A stretch of 64,000 bases of DNA, from positions 62,001 to 126,000 of the forward strand of contig NZ_BAWM01000013.1 of the NCBI RefSeq assembly GCF_000759675.1, in the 5' to 3' direction. The notes under the pieces are model-generated. The model saw only the letters and a list, made by a program, of their open reading frames with translations, searched no databases and was not told where the DNA came from. Below, piece by piece: positions 25,849 to 34,673 of this stretch. Within the stretch, counting starts at the first letter, position 1. The number at the start of each line of letters is the position of its first letter. The translations under genes were made by a program, and so were the position numbers. The DNA is from Neobacillus niacini (GTDB taxonomy: Bacteria > Bacillota > Bacilli > Bacillales > Cytobacillaceae).

Positions 25849-26116
25849 GAGGGCACTGAAAAAGACCGCAATGGTTTTGTGGCCGAAAATCTGAGAGATA
25901 AAAACATGTATTTCCGCCCTTCCTGTAAATCTCCGTTACATCCTTATGATTATTGCTGTAAACATATTAAAAGTCATCTTTATAGTAAAGAAAACTGCAA
26001 ATGTCGATTGTTTTACTTAAAAGGGGTAGCACCTACTATTAGTAGTGTCTACCCCTTTTTATTTCTTCCAACATGTTACGTTACGTAAATTTTTTTACCC
26101 TTTTTGCAGTGCCCTC
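25849..26116. mobile_element. ~270-bp inverted-repeat-bounded element containing a DUF429 tail fragment
   Basis: Left end GAGGGCACTGAAAAAG (25849-25864) and right end (26100-26115, whose complement reads GAGGGCACTGCAAAAAG) are near-perfect inverted repeats. Inside are a coding remnant SPLHPYDYCC (25930-25959), nearly identical at protein level to the end of the DUF429 protein but differing at synonymous sites, and a terminator (AAAAGGGGTAG 26019-26029 with CTACCCCTTTT 26049-26059). No transposase and no clear target duplication. Confidence 0.5.
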
Positions 26117-26154
26117 ATTGTATAGGATGCCTTTTTTACGAAATTACCATTGAG

Positions 26155-28479
26155 TTAAAATAATTTCATTTGTTCATTACTATTGTCATTAATTATCCCT
26201 TCCAATATATAACCCATTGCTTTATATCCAGAAAGACGTTTTTTGAACATTATGTTTAATACTGGTACTTGGTCATCAACATAATCAAAAACTTTAACTT
26301 CCTGTTTGTTCGAATGAATCCTGTGTAAACGTCCCACATATTGTTGAAGTGTACCTTTCCAAGATATTGGCATGGCTAAGAACAAGGTATCTAACCGGGG
26401 GTCATCAAATCCTTCACCAATATATTTTCCTGTTGCAATTACTAGCCGTTCTTCGTTATCAGGTATCTTTTCTAGACGTTCCAATTCTAACTTTTGTTCT
26501 TTTTTACTCATACTACCTGTTAGGAGAATAATGTTTTTTGCAAATCCTTTAAATTGCTTTCCGAGATTATCTAGGTGCTCAATTCTTTCTGTTAAAACAA
26601 TAGGGGAGCGGCCTTTTTCTAGTTCGTTCAATACATCATTAAACAGTAATTGATTTCGATGTTTATCCTTTGAGATTGATTGATAGACTTCTTGAATATC
26701 TGTTGAATTAGACCTAAAATTTGTATATCTAGGTATTAAAGTATGCCTAAATGGGCGAATTTTCGCTTGGATTTTAGCGTCTGTTTTAAAACGGATGGGT
26801 CCACACTGCATGAAGATAATTGGATGGAGTCCATCCTTCCGAATTGGTGTAGCAGTAAGGCCATACACATACATAGCTCGAATTTGTTTTAACACTTTTT
26901 CAAAGGTAAAAGCTGAGATATGATGACATTCGTCAACAATAATCTGTCCATACTGAGTGATAAAGGATTTTATCTCACCTTTAGAATTTAAACTTTGGAT
27001 GGTTGCTACATCAATTTGACCCGTTATTTTCTTCTTTCCACCCCCGATTTGTCCTATTTCTTGTGGTGATTTTTGAAGAAATAGTGCCAGCTTTTCCACC
27101 CATTGTTGGAGTAGTTGAGTTCTATCAACAATGATTAATGTATTCGTTTTCCTTTTGGCTATTAGTGCAGCGGCAGTAACCGTTTTACCAAAACCTGTAG
27201 AAGCTGCTAGTGTGCCATTTTCATGCCTCATTAACTCTGTAACTGCTTCCTCTTGTTGAGATGTTAATTGTCCCTTAAAGTTGGCCTCAATTGATTCTCC
27301 TTCGAACTGATCGGTTACTATTTCCATTTCTATCGAATGCTCTTTTAATAGCTTTTCTAATTCTGCATAACTGCCTCGAGGAAGTATTAGATGTTTTGAA
27401 TCTTCCTCAAAGCAACTAATCACCTTTTGCATCCCATAAGTCGACAATCTCTTAGACTGTGCTTTATAGAATTCAGGATTTTTAAAAGTAGATAGTAAAA
27501 TCATCTTAGATAAAATAGAGGAAGGAATTCCTTCCTTAACTATATAGAGCCCATTTTTCTTATTAACTTTAATTATTTTTGGAATAGAGGATAAAAATCG
27601 AGATTCTTTAATTTGTGATTGTACCGGATTTTTTAGAAACGATAAAACATCCTGTTTATTCATTTTCTGAATAGAAGACAAGTATAACCACTGATCTTGA
27701 AACGGAATGAAATTTTCATCGACAAATACACTTTTTCCGTTGTTCTTCGAATGAAGCTGCAGAGGTAAAGCAATTAGATTTCCAAATCCACCTCTAGGAA
27801 GTGTATCCTGATTTGGAAACATTCTATCGAAGGAGTCAATTCCAATTTGATACCGCTCCTCAAGTGTTTTTGTTAAAAGCTGCATGCCAAGTTTTCTGGC
27901 TAGCTCAGCTGATATTTTCTCTGAAAAGAATATCCACACATGTGCGCCATTACAAGATCTGGACCTTTCAATATGAACTGGAATATTTTCATTTTTACAT
28001 TCACTAACAAATGCCAATACATCCTGTTGCCAATTTTGCTTATCGAAATCGAAGGCAAGAAAAAAACATGTTTCATCATGAAGAAGAGGGTATATACCTA
28101 CCGTTTTTTCCCCGCTTAAATGATTAAATAGTACCTGATCGGTAAGTGTTGATAGTTTACGATGCTGACATTCGGAACATTTAATAAATGGTTTCTGACA
28201 AATTGGCTTTTGCCATTCTAAATCACACGCGGGTGTGTACCCTTTTCTTCCATCTTTAGACTCCCATCGATAAGCAAACACATCTATTCTGCCTTTAAAC
28301 AAACTTTTAAAAAGCTTGATTTTTTCATCAGGTAACGATCTGTTACTAATTATTTTTCCAGCATTGGGGATTTTCACTGTTTCCTCTTGTTGGTGCATCA
28401 TATTTGATAACAGCCTTTTTAAATACATATTTTCTTTTTTTAATATCTCTAATTCTTTTAACAGAAGATCATAATTCAT
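26155..28479 (-). CDS. TOTE-type archaeo-eukaryotic primase domain fused to SF2 helicase
   Basis: 774 aa. Residues 1-30 form a coiled coil. A four-Cys zinc site (C85, C94, C101, C104) sits in the primase-like domain, ~50-270. Its likely catalytic residues are D144 and D146 (LAFDFD), H180 (NGAHVWIFF) and D215/D218 (IGIDSFDRMFP), all present. A linker leads to an SF2 helicase with Walker A TGFGKT (428-433), DECH (516-519), TATP (542-545) and motif VI QYVGRLHR near the end. The layout matches proteins assigned to TOTE conflict systems, thought to act against foreign nucleic acid; this is family-based, not demonstrated. Start ATG 28479 with AGAGGG upstream, facing a divergent gene. Confidence 0.88.
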   Translation of the reverse strand: MNYDLLLKELEILKKENMYLKRLLSNMMHQQEETVKIPNAGKIISNRSLPDEKIKLFKSLFKGRIDVFAYRWESKDGRKGYTPACDLEWQKPICQKPFIKCSECQHRKLSTLTDQVLFNHLSGEKTVGIYPLLHDETCFFLAFDFDKQNWQQDVLAFVSECKNENIPVHIERSRSCNGAHVWIFFSEKISAELARKLGMQLLTKTLEERYQIGIDSFDRMFPNQDTLPRGGFGNLIALPLQLHSKNNGKSVFVDENFIPFQDQWLYLSSIQKMNKQDVLSFLKNPVQSQIKESRFLSSIPKIIKVNKKNGLYIVKEGIPSSILSKMILLSTFKNPEFYKAQSKRLSTYGMQKVISCFEEDSKHLILPRGSYAELEKLLKEHSIEMEIVTDQFEGESIEANFKGQLTSQQEEAVTELMRHENGTLAASTGFGKTVTAAALIAKRKTNTLIIVDRTQLLQQWVEKLALFLQKSPQEIGQIGGGKKKITGQIDVATIQSLNSKGEIKSFITQYGQIIVDECHHISAFTFEKVLKQIRAMYVYGLTATPIRKDGLHPIIFMQCGPIRFKTDAKIQAKIRPFRHTLIPRYTNFRSNSTDIQEVYQSISKDKHRNQLLFNDVLNELEKGRSPIVLTERIEHLDNLGKQFKGFAKNIILLTGSMSKKEQKLELERLEKIPDNEERLVIATGKYIGEGFDDPRLDTLFLAMPISWKGTLQQYVGRLHRIHSNKQEVKVFDYVDDQVPVLNIMFKKRLSGYKAMGYILEGIINDNSNEQMKLF

Positions 28480-28501
28480 TTTAAATCCCTCTAAATAATT
28501 T

Positions 28502-28530
28502 TGTATAATTCAATTGTACCTTATAATCAA
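28502..28530 (-). promoter_or_regulatory. Promoter of the primase-helicase gene
   Basis: Minus-strand TTGATT (28525-28530), 17-nt spacer, TATACA (28502-28507). On the plus strand TATAAT at 28522-28527 could serve the divergent gene, so the two promoters overlap. Confidence 0.5.
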
Positions 28531-28566
28531 TGGTAATTTCAAAAAGTGGTAATGGGGAGGATAATT

Positions 28567-29115
28567 GTGAAAATCAAGGTAACAGACTTAAAAAAACAGT
28601 TAAAACAATATGATCAAAAAGAATTAATCGAACTTGTAGTAGAAATGTTTAAGAATAATAAAGATATTCAAAACTACTTGTCTAGTAAATTTTTAGGTGA
28701 TCAAGCCATTGAGGTTCTTTTTAATCAAGCTCGTAAAAGAATTGAGAATGAATTCTTTCCTGATAGGGGCTTTGGAAAGCTTCGATTGGCTGACGCAAAA
28801 AAGGAAATTATTGCTTTTAAGAAAGCAACAAATGAACAAAAACGAACTGTTGACCTTATGCTTTTTTACGTGGAGCAAGGTGTTGAATTTACTAGTTCTT
28901 TTGGGGATATTTCAGAAGGCTTTTACTCCAGTATGATTAAAATGTTTGATCAAGTAGCCATTGAATGTGATCAAGCTGAAGACTTATACAAGGCATTTTC
29001 TACTAGATTACGTGACGTCGTGTCCATGTCACCGGAAGGCTGGGGGTTCAAAGAAGCTTTAATGGACGCGTACTATACCATCGAATGGGTTCATGATGAC
29101 GAGGATGATGAATAA
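28567..29115 (+). CDS. DUF6155-like protein
   Basis: 182 aa, all-helical and soluble, with an acidic tail HDDEDDE. The opening VTDLKKQLKQYDQKELIELV and FFPDRGFGKLRLADAKKEI are typical of the DUF6155 family in Firmicutes. The start is GTG 28567 behind GGGGAGG. Divergent from the primase-helicase with an 87-nt gap. Function unknown; possible functional link is inference from the shared intergenic region. Confidence 0.75.
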   Translation: MKIKVTDLKKQLKQYDQKELIELVVEMFKNNKDIQNYLSSKFLGDQAIEVLFNQARKRIENEFFPDRGFGKLRLADAKKEIIAFKKATNEQKRTVDLMLFYVEQGVEFTSSFGDISEGFYSSMIKMFDQVAIECDQAEDLYKAFSTRLRDVVSMSPEGWGFKEALMDAYYTIEWVHDDEDDE

Positions 29116-29141
29116 ATTTTGGTAAAAGAGTGGGATAAAGA

Positions 29142-29585
29142 ATGGCAAAAAGTAAGAAAAATTCGAGCAACACGCCTAGACGGAAACGATATAATCGAAA
29201 TGCTCGGCTTCAAAATGCCCAAAAATGGGCCGAACAGTATAAAGGGAAAAATATCGCAAAAGGTTATAGTAATTGGTTTGGTGTAGACCTCTTGTGTGCA
29301 ATTACCGAGCTGGAAATGCTTGGATACAAATTTAAACTGTCGTATAAAGAGCAGATTCAGCAATCGTTAATTACTAGGCGAATACAAATAGAAAGAAGAA
29401 AACGAAAAGAACAGATAGAGAATTATGAAGATGGGACCTTTTATTTTATCGAGGGTTATACTTTAAATGGTGTTTCTTATGGTATAACTCAAGAGGAATT
29501 GGAAGAAGATGAAGATATACCAAGGCAATCGAAAAATCAATACAATATGCAATTCTTAATAGATGATGAAGATTTACCGTTTTAG
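29142..29585 (+). CDS. Conserved hypothetical protein with basic N-terminus
   Basis: 147 aa. A strongly basic N-terminus (KSKKNSSNTPRRKRYNRNAR) could bind nucleic acid. A helical core (QKWAEQYKGKNIAKGY, FGVDLLCAITELEMLGYKF) and an acidic C-terminus follow. It lies 26 nt downstream of the DUF6155-like gene on the same strand, so probably an operon. Not recognised beyond being plausible phage- or Bacillus-type conserved protein. Confidence 0.7.
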   Translation: MAKSKKNSSNTPRRKRYNRNARLQNAQKWAEQYKGKNIAKGYSNWFGVDLLCAITELEMLGYKFKLSYKEQIQQSLITRRIQIERRKRKEQIENYEDGTFYFIEGYTLNGVSYGITQEELEEDEDIPRQSKNQYNMQFLIDDEDLPF

Positions 29586-29608
29586 TTATCTTTTTTTGGG
29601 TAACAACC

Positions 29609-29740
29609 AGCTATGAATTGTGCCCGAAAATCAGAGGAGAGAAGGATTTGGGGTAGAATCAGCCGAGGATTATACCCGAAAATCAGAAGGGAAGAGGACT
29701 TGTTGTAGATTCAGCTGATGATTGTGAACAATAAGTTCGA
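29609..29740. repeat. Intergenic 52-bp-period repeat, three units (family A)
   Basis: CCCGAAAATCAGA occurs at 29623 and 29675, and the preceding AGCTATGAATTGTG-like block recurs at 29609, 29661 and 29713, all 52 bp apart. Units diverge at internal positions. No coding frame explains them. Confidence 0.75.
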
Positions 29741-30095
29741 ACTTACTAAAAAACAGAGGTGAAAAAAAGAGGAATATGGAAAATCATGTCGAATCTTTTT
29801 TATGTGAAACTCATGAAAGGAAGGCGTATAGATGAAAGGGAAAGCGATAAATGTTAAGGTGTAGCATTTGCACAGTCTGTATCCAATACAAAAACGTTTC
29901 GGCATGAGTCTTAGCAAGCGACCTATTCTAATTTCCTGGCTAAGAGAATGTAAGAAAGTAATACCCATATTCTATCTCGTTGGCAATAAATATAATGATC
30001 GTACTATTGTTGTAATTGATATTTTTTGAAGAAAAAACCCTTGATGTAATCGTACTGGATCCGTTTGCAACCCCATCTAAAAAAGGCGAAATCGT
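29741..30095. other. Gene-poor region with coding traces
   Basis: Two plus-strand fragments look protein-like: a 19-codon ORF with ribosome site starting near 29776 (MENHVESFLCE..) and EKTLDVIVLDPFATPSKKG, WEHYSH with a stop near 30117. Neither forms a full gene, suggesting decay. Confidence 0.4.
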
Positions 30096-30317
30096 ATGGG
30101 AACATTACTCCCATTAAGCGATGGATTATATACTCCGATCATCGACTTTTACCATTTTGATTATGAGGACCGGAGAGATATTGCATTGTGCCTGCACCAC
30201 TACTTCGATCTACATTTAAAAAATTCTTCCATGCATGAAACATTTATCCATGTACTTTCTGCTATGCTGCAAATAGAAAAACTTGTCTCCATAGAAATTC
30301 AAGAAAATACTTCTTAA
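30096..30317 (+). CDS. Doubtful hypothetical ORF (73 aa)
   Basis: Open from ATG 30096 without a ribosome site, overlapping the upstream fragment in another frame. The sequence (IDFYHFDYEDRRDIALCLHHYF, MLQIEKLVSIEI) is amphipathic and could be the 3' part of a decayed gene. Confidence 0.35.
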   Translation: MGTLLPLSDGLYTPIIDFYHFDYEDRRDIALCLHHYFDLHLKNSSMHETFIHVLSAMLQIEKLVSIEIQENTS

Positions 30318-30364
30318 AAATATTAAACCCTTCCTTTTGAGGATCCAATAAACCAATCTCAATG

Positions 30365-30373
30365 TGCTATAAT
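30365..30373 (+). promoter_or_regulatory. Extended -10 promoter
   Basis: TGCTATAAT (TG at 30365-30366, TATAAT 30368-30373) lies 25 nt before the next start codon, without a good -35. Confidence 0.45.
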
Positions 30374-30397
30374 AATGAAACTTGGAGGAATTTAATA

Positions 30398-30862
30398 ATG
30401 AATAATGAATTAATAAGTTTATTCCGTTCAGTATTAAAAGAAGAATTAAAGCCTATCCATAAAAGCTTAGACGCAATAGAAAAAGTTGGCAATGAACATA
30501 CAAACTGTTTGGACAAAATAGAAAAAGTCACCTATGAACATACAAATCGACTAGAGGCAATAGAACAAATCGGCAACGAACATGCTAAACGATTAAATTC
30601 TATTGACCAAGATGTTAAAAAACTAAAAACAGGACAAGAAAGACTTGAGCAAGAAGTTATAGGACATAGTAAATGTTTTGATGGTATTGAAAAAGATATA
30701 AAAGATCTTAAAACAGGACAGGAAGTTCTCCAAAAGAACATTATAAAAAGTATTGGAGACAATATTGAAAAAATTGCTGAACACTTCGATAATAAAACAG
30801 ATGCATTGAATAAACGTGTTTATGAAGTAGAAACCGAGATTCAGCGATTAATTAAACAATAA
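30398..30862 (+). CDS. Coiled-coil protein with internal repeats
   Basis: 154 aa, almost entirely heptad-patterned helix. About three 15-residue repeats (AIEKVGNEHTNCLDK, KIEKVTYEHTNRLEA, AIEQIGNEHAKRLNS) and a longer pair (DVKKLKTGQERLEQ, DIKDLKTGQEVLQK) suggest growth by duplication. ATG 30398 follows TTGGAGGA; the in-frame ATG at 30362 lies in the promoter. No membrane segment. Function unknown; probably a structural or scaffold protein. Confidence 0.75.
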   Translation: MNNELISLFRSVLKEELKPIHKSLDAIEKVGNEHTNCLDKIEKVTYEHTNRLEAIEQIGNEHAKRLNSIDQDVKKLKTGQERLEQEVIGHSKCFDGIEKDIKDLKTGQEVLQKNIIKSIGDNIEKIAEHFDNKTDALNKRVYEVETEIQRLIKQ

Positions 30863-30899
30863 TAAAGAGTCTCTAAATTTAATAAATCATTTTAAAAAG

Positions 30900-30935
30900 T
30901 CCCAAGTGATTTGCCATCACTTGGGATTTTATTTT
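30900..30935. terminator. Bidirectional terminator
   Basis: CCCAAGTGAT (30901-30910) and ATCACTTGGG (30916-30925) pair perfectly, flanked by A- and T-rich runs, between convergent genes. Confidence 0.85.
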
Positions 30936-33246
30936 ATAAATACGGACTTTCATGCTTCGCTTTTAGCATATTCCAACGGCGGTCTACTTCCTTATCAAAC
31001 ATCTCCAGCATGTCTTTGCTATTTTCATTGAGCAAATGTTTCGTTTTGCCCATCAGCTTTAACCATTCCGATACAGCTAAACGTTTGTTTTTACTCTCCG
31101 GGTCATAGGTGAGGGTCGTAATTCCATGCTCAACTTCATAAAGCGGGAAGAAGCAGGAATTGACGGCAGCCTCTACAATAGTCTGACCTAATTCATCCTT
31201 TGACTTCCAGTTCAATGGACAGGTAATTAAGATTTTCCCATAAACCAAGCCTTCATTGTTGGCATACCACTGTGCTTTCGCAGCTTTCTTTAGTAGGTCA
31301 CGGTCAAAAGCCTCTGTACCTGTAAAGACATAAGGAATATGAGTGGCTGCCATAATTTGAGCGGTATCTTTATGATGGAATGGTTTACCATTTTGGAAGC
31401 CGCCAATATTGGATGTACTCGTCATATGTCCCATCGGAGTTGAGTAGGAGAGTTGGCTGCCTGTATTCATGTAACCTTCATTATCATACTCAAGGATAAT
31501 CATCTTATGGTTCCTTAATGCAGTTCCAATTGCAGGGCCCATGCCGATATCCATTCCACCGTCACCCGTAACCATGACAAAAGTAAATTCATCACTCAAA
31601 CCTAACTCAGCTAATTCACCGCGTCTTTTTCTTTCATGAAACATTTCCACAAGACCGGAAAGGGTAGCAGAGCCATTTTGGAAAAGGTTGTGGATGTATG
31701 TTGCTTTATGAGAGCTATAAGGGAAACCAGTGGTTACAACCATAGCACATCCAGTATGGAATAACGCGACAATATCTCCTTCAATTCCTTTAAAAAATAA
31801 TTCCAGCCCAGAGAAAATTCCACAGCCAGGACACGCACCGTGACCTGAAGCCAGTCGTTTTGGCTTTTTCGTTAAACTCCGCATTGGAGGGATTTTCACT
31901 TTCAGTTCCCCGTTTTTTTCATCAGGAGTCACCGTGATTAACCCACTGTTCAAATCTTCTTTTTTCATCGGATTTAAAACGCGCTTTGGAGCAAATTCAG
32001 GATTGCCTGGATTATGACCAAAGTAGTCAAATGGCTTTTCTGCAAAGCCTTTTTCCGCAGCTTCTAGTGCTAATTGGAAAAATTGTTCGGCGTCGTCAGC
32101 ATAAAAGTCTTTTCCGCCCAATCCGTAGATTCGGTTGATCACTTTCGTATGAGCATTTCCAACTGTTTGCAATGCCGCTCTTAATTCAAGCGCCATGTTA
32201 CCGCCATGTGCTCCGTATGAGTCTGCCCTGTCTCCAACGGTAACGGCTTTAATGTTTTTCAACGCTTCAGCCAATTGTTTTTGAGGGAAAGGACGTATCA
32301 TATTTGGAGAGATAACCCCAGCTTTTATCCCTTCTTTGCGGAGCCTGTCAGCTACGTCTTTACAAACCTCAGCAGCAGAATTTAACATAAATACTGCAAC
32401 TTCAGCATCCTCCATGCGATATAAATCAAGGATTGGGTATTCTCGTCCTGTAAGTTCCGCATATTCTTTCGAAATTCTCTCGAAGACATGCTCCGCATTG
32501 TACATAGCTTCTGATTGTTGAAAGCAGTTATTAATATAGTCAGGTTCATTCATATAAGGTCCGATTGTTACTGGATTCTCACGGTCTAAAGCATGAGGGA
32601 AGTCCGTTTTAAGATCTCCGATAAATTTCTGGACATCACTTCTATTTTTTATTACCTGAACTCTGCGTTTTTGGTGGGAGGTAAAATACCCATCGAAAGA
32701 AACGATGACTGGAAGCCTAACTTCTGGGTCTTCCGCTAGTTTAATCGCAATAATGTTCATATCATAGACGATTTGCGGATCGCGTGCCATTAGAATTGGC
32801 CATCCCGTATTCAATCCAAAATATAAATCAGAATGATCACCATGGATATTTAATGGACCAGATACAGAGCGGTTAACTAAATTCAATACCATAGGAAACC
32901 GAGTTCCAGATTGAACAGGAAGCTGTTCTAACATATAAAGAAACCCGTTTGCACTTGTAGCGTTAAAAACACGGCCGCCTCCAGTTGAAGCCCCATAGCA
33001 TATACCTGCTGAACCGTGTTCTCCATCTGCTGGAATCAAAACGATATCATGTTCTCCTCTGGATTTCATCCCATCAAGGAATTGGGCAACCTCTGTGGAA
33101 GGAGAGATCGGGAAGTACCCCATGACATGATAATTTATTTGGTGGGCTGCATAGGCTGCCATTTCATTACCTGATTCAAATACAAAGCTCTGCTCAATCG
33201 TTTCTTTTTCATTTGTGAGCTTATCTTGGTTTATTTCAATGGACAT
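30934..33246 (-). CDS. 2-oxoacid:ferredoxin oxidoreductase, fused alpha-beta subunit
   Basis: 770 aa. Residues 1-~430 are the alpha (PorA-like) part (FESGNEMAAYAAHQI, GYFPISPSTEVAQ, VSFDGYFTSH). Residues ~470-770 are the TPP-binding beta part (CPGCGIFSG, TGCAMVVT, GDGGMDIGMGP, and EYDNEGYMNTG). The YMNTG motif resembles pyruvate- or branched-chain-type enzymes rather than 2-oxoglutarate ones. The alpha-beta fusion and the following gamma-delta gene form one complex that decarboxylates a 2-oxoacid to acyl-CoA and reduces ferredoxin. Gap to the upstream partner is 18 nt. Confidence 0.88.
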   Translation of the reverse strand: MSIEINQDKLTNEKETIEQSFVFESGNEMAAYAAHQINYHVMGYFPISPSTEVAQFLDGMKSRGEHDIVLIPADGEHGSAGICYGASTGGGRVFNATSANGFLYMLEQLPVQSGTRFPMVLNLVNRSVSGPLNIHGDHSDLYFGLNTGWPILMARDPQIVYDMNIIAIKLAEDPEVRLPVIVSFDGYFTSHQKRRVQVIKNRSDVQKFIGDLKTDFPHALDRENPVTIGPYMNEPDYINNCFQQSEAMYNAEHVFERISKEYAELTGREYPILDLYRMEDAEVAVFMLNSAAEVCKDVADRLRKEGIKAGVISPNMIRPFPQKQLAEALKNIKAVTVGDRADSYGAHGGNMALELRAALQTVGNAHTKVINRIYGLGGKDFYADDAEQFFQLALEAAEKGFAEKPFDYFGHNPGNPEFAPKRVLNPMKKEDLNSGLITVTPDEKNGELKVKIPPMRSLTKKPKRLASGHGACPGCGIFSGLELFFKGIEGDIVALFHTGCAMVVTTGFPYSSHKATYIHNLFQNGSATLSGLVEMFHERKRRGELAELGLSDEFTFVMVTGDGGMDIGMGPAIGTALRNHKMIILEYDNEGYMNTGSQLSYSTPMGHMTSTSNIGGFQNGKPFHHKDTAQIMAATHIPYVFTGTEAFDRDLLKKAAKAQWYANNEGLVYGKILITCPLNWKSKDELGQTIVEAAVNSCFFPLYEVEHGITTLTYDPESKNKRLAVSEWLKLMGKTKHLLNENSKDMLEMFDKEVDRRWNMLKAKHESPYL

Positions 33247-33264
33247 TAAGATCCCGTCCTTTCA

Positions 33265-34275
33265 TTAGTTTTGTGTGACTAAATCAAATAAATGGGGTAC
33301 ACGGTTTTTGTCTGCATAGCCGTCATTATATTCTCTTTCTCCTGATAGCGCTTCCACCGGACAGGCAGTTACACATTTCAAACAGCCTTTGCAATATTGA
33401 TAGTCAATTCCACTAAGAAACATCTGTGGACGACCTTTTTTGTCTGGTTTTTCTTCCCATACAAAGCAAAAGTCTGGGCAAGCTGTATCACAGGCTGCAC
33501 AATTAATGCATTTCTCTTCATGAAAATGGGGGAGCATCCCGGCACGTGAAATACTTAAATCCTTTAACATGCTGTTACCTGGATTTAGGATCATACCGCC
33601 AATGGCCTGAGTTTCATAACCAAGCACGGGTTCTGGTCTCGAAAAAGGTATAGGCTCTACTCCAGCATCTGGAAGGTAGGTTTTAAATTCTACTTCATTA
33701 TATCCCCGGTCAAATGTTCGAATATTTGGCTCAACTAGGTGTGGATATTTCTTTTCAAAAGTACGACGAATCGTTTGTTTCATAGACTCTGGGTCTAAAA
33801 AGTCCAAAATTCGATAAAGGGCACCCAACATAGCGGTGTTGGCTTTTGTTTGTTCTTCTAAAGCGATACCTGTTGCATCAATGATGGCAATCGATCCACC
33901 AGCAATTTTCATGAGATTCTTAAGTTCATCAGTAGATTTTTGTGAGTTTACTAGGATTGTACTGTCTGGATAGATCCCGCTTGTACAGTCGATGGTTTTA
34001 AAAAGGGCATCATGGAAAATGCCGACAACATGAGGGCGTTCTATTGGTGTGGTGTCTCGAATGTTTGTTTCAGGCTCGCAAAATCGAATATGTGCTTTTA
34101 CAGGGGATCCTTTTTTCTCTGATCCATATGATGAAAAACCGACTCCATTCAGTCCGTTTCCAACAACTCCATCCTCGGAAAGCATTTTTCCGGCCAAGTT
34201 AGCTCCTAACCCACCAATGGACTCAAGACGGATTTCAAAAAAACCTAGTTCATTTGTTTTTGGCAATTTTGACAA
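33265..34275 (-). CDS. 2-oxoacid:ferredoxin oxidoreductase, fused gamma-delta subunit
   Basis: 336 aa. The N-terminal gamma domain begins EIRLESIGGLGANLAGKML. The C-terminal ferredoxin domain has two 4Fe-4S clusters (CINCAACDTACP and CKGCLKCVTACP). TTG start at 34275 behind AGGAGG. It is the first gene of the operon, transcribed before the alpha-beta gene. Electrons should pass to a soluble ferredoxin; no ferredoxin gene is adjacent. Confidence 0.88.
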   Translation of the reverse strand: MSKLPKTNELGFFEIRLESIGGLGANLAGKMLSEDGVVGNGLNGVGFSSYGSEKKGSPVKAHIRFCEPETNIRDTTPIERPHVVGIFHDALFKTIDCTSGIYPDSTILVNSQKSTDELKNLMKIAGGSIAIIDATGIALEEQTKANTAMLGALYRILDFLDPESMKQTIRRTFEKKYPHLVEPNIRTFDRGYNEVEFKTYLPDAGVEPIPFSRPEPVLGYETQAIGGMILNPGNSMLKDLSISRAGMLPHFHEEKCINCAACDTACPDFCFVWEEKPDKKGRPQMFLSGIDYQYCKGCLKCVTACPVEALSGEREYNDGYADKNRVPHLFDLVTQN

Positions 34276-34673
34276 AGATATTCCTCCTATCTGTGAAATG
34301 GAGTTTAATGTAGAATATTAAAAATATTCTATAAATTTAATTATTTTTATTGTAACAGGATACCAAAACAAATACAACAGGTAATTGAATTGAATGGTGT
34401 AGTTACCTTTTTTTCGTTGAGATTATTGTTTAAATCCTTACCTTTTGGTTGATGATGTGATATAGTACAGTTTTGAAATTGTTATATAACAACCTAGGAA
34501 TGGAAAAGGTCTTAAAGATAATACCGAGGGAGGGATGTTTGTAGGTCACTTGAGCCTAGTAATCACATATACTGTAAAGGGAACTAAGTAATTGAAGCCA
34601 AAATTATAATCCGAACCTGTTATGATTCATGAATTTTTTAAGAAAGAAAGTATTTGAACAGGAGGGGATGGTT
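34276..34673. other. Intergenic region with a perfect palindrome
   Basis: No gene. TTGTTATATAACAA (34479-34492) is a perfect 14-bp palindrome and could be an operator for one of the flanking genes. An AGGTAA/TTACCT hairpin with a T run lies near 34379-34412. Confidence 0.45.

Noticed and set aside
25879..26088. Plus-strand ORF containing SPLHPYDYCC
   Set aside because: It runs through a terminator hairpin and has no ribosome site; better explained as a fragment inside the inverted-repeat element.
29711..29968. Minus-strand 85-codon ORF
   Set aside because: Overlaps the repeat region and is full of Phe/Leu/His runs typical of out-of-frame reading.
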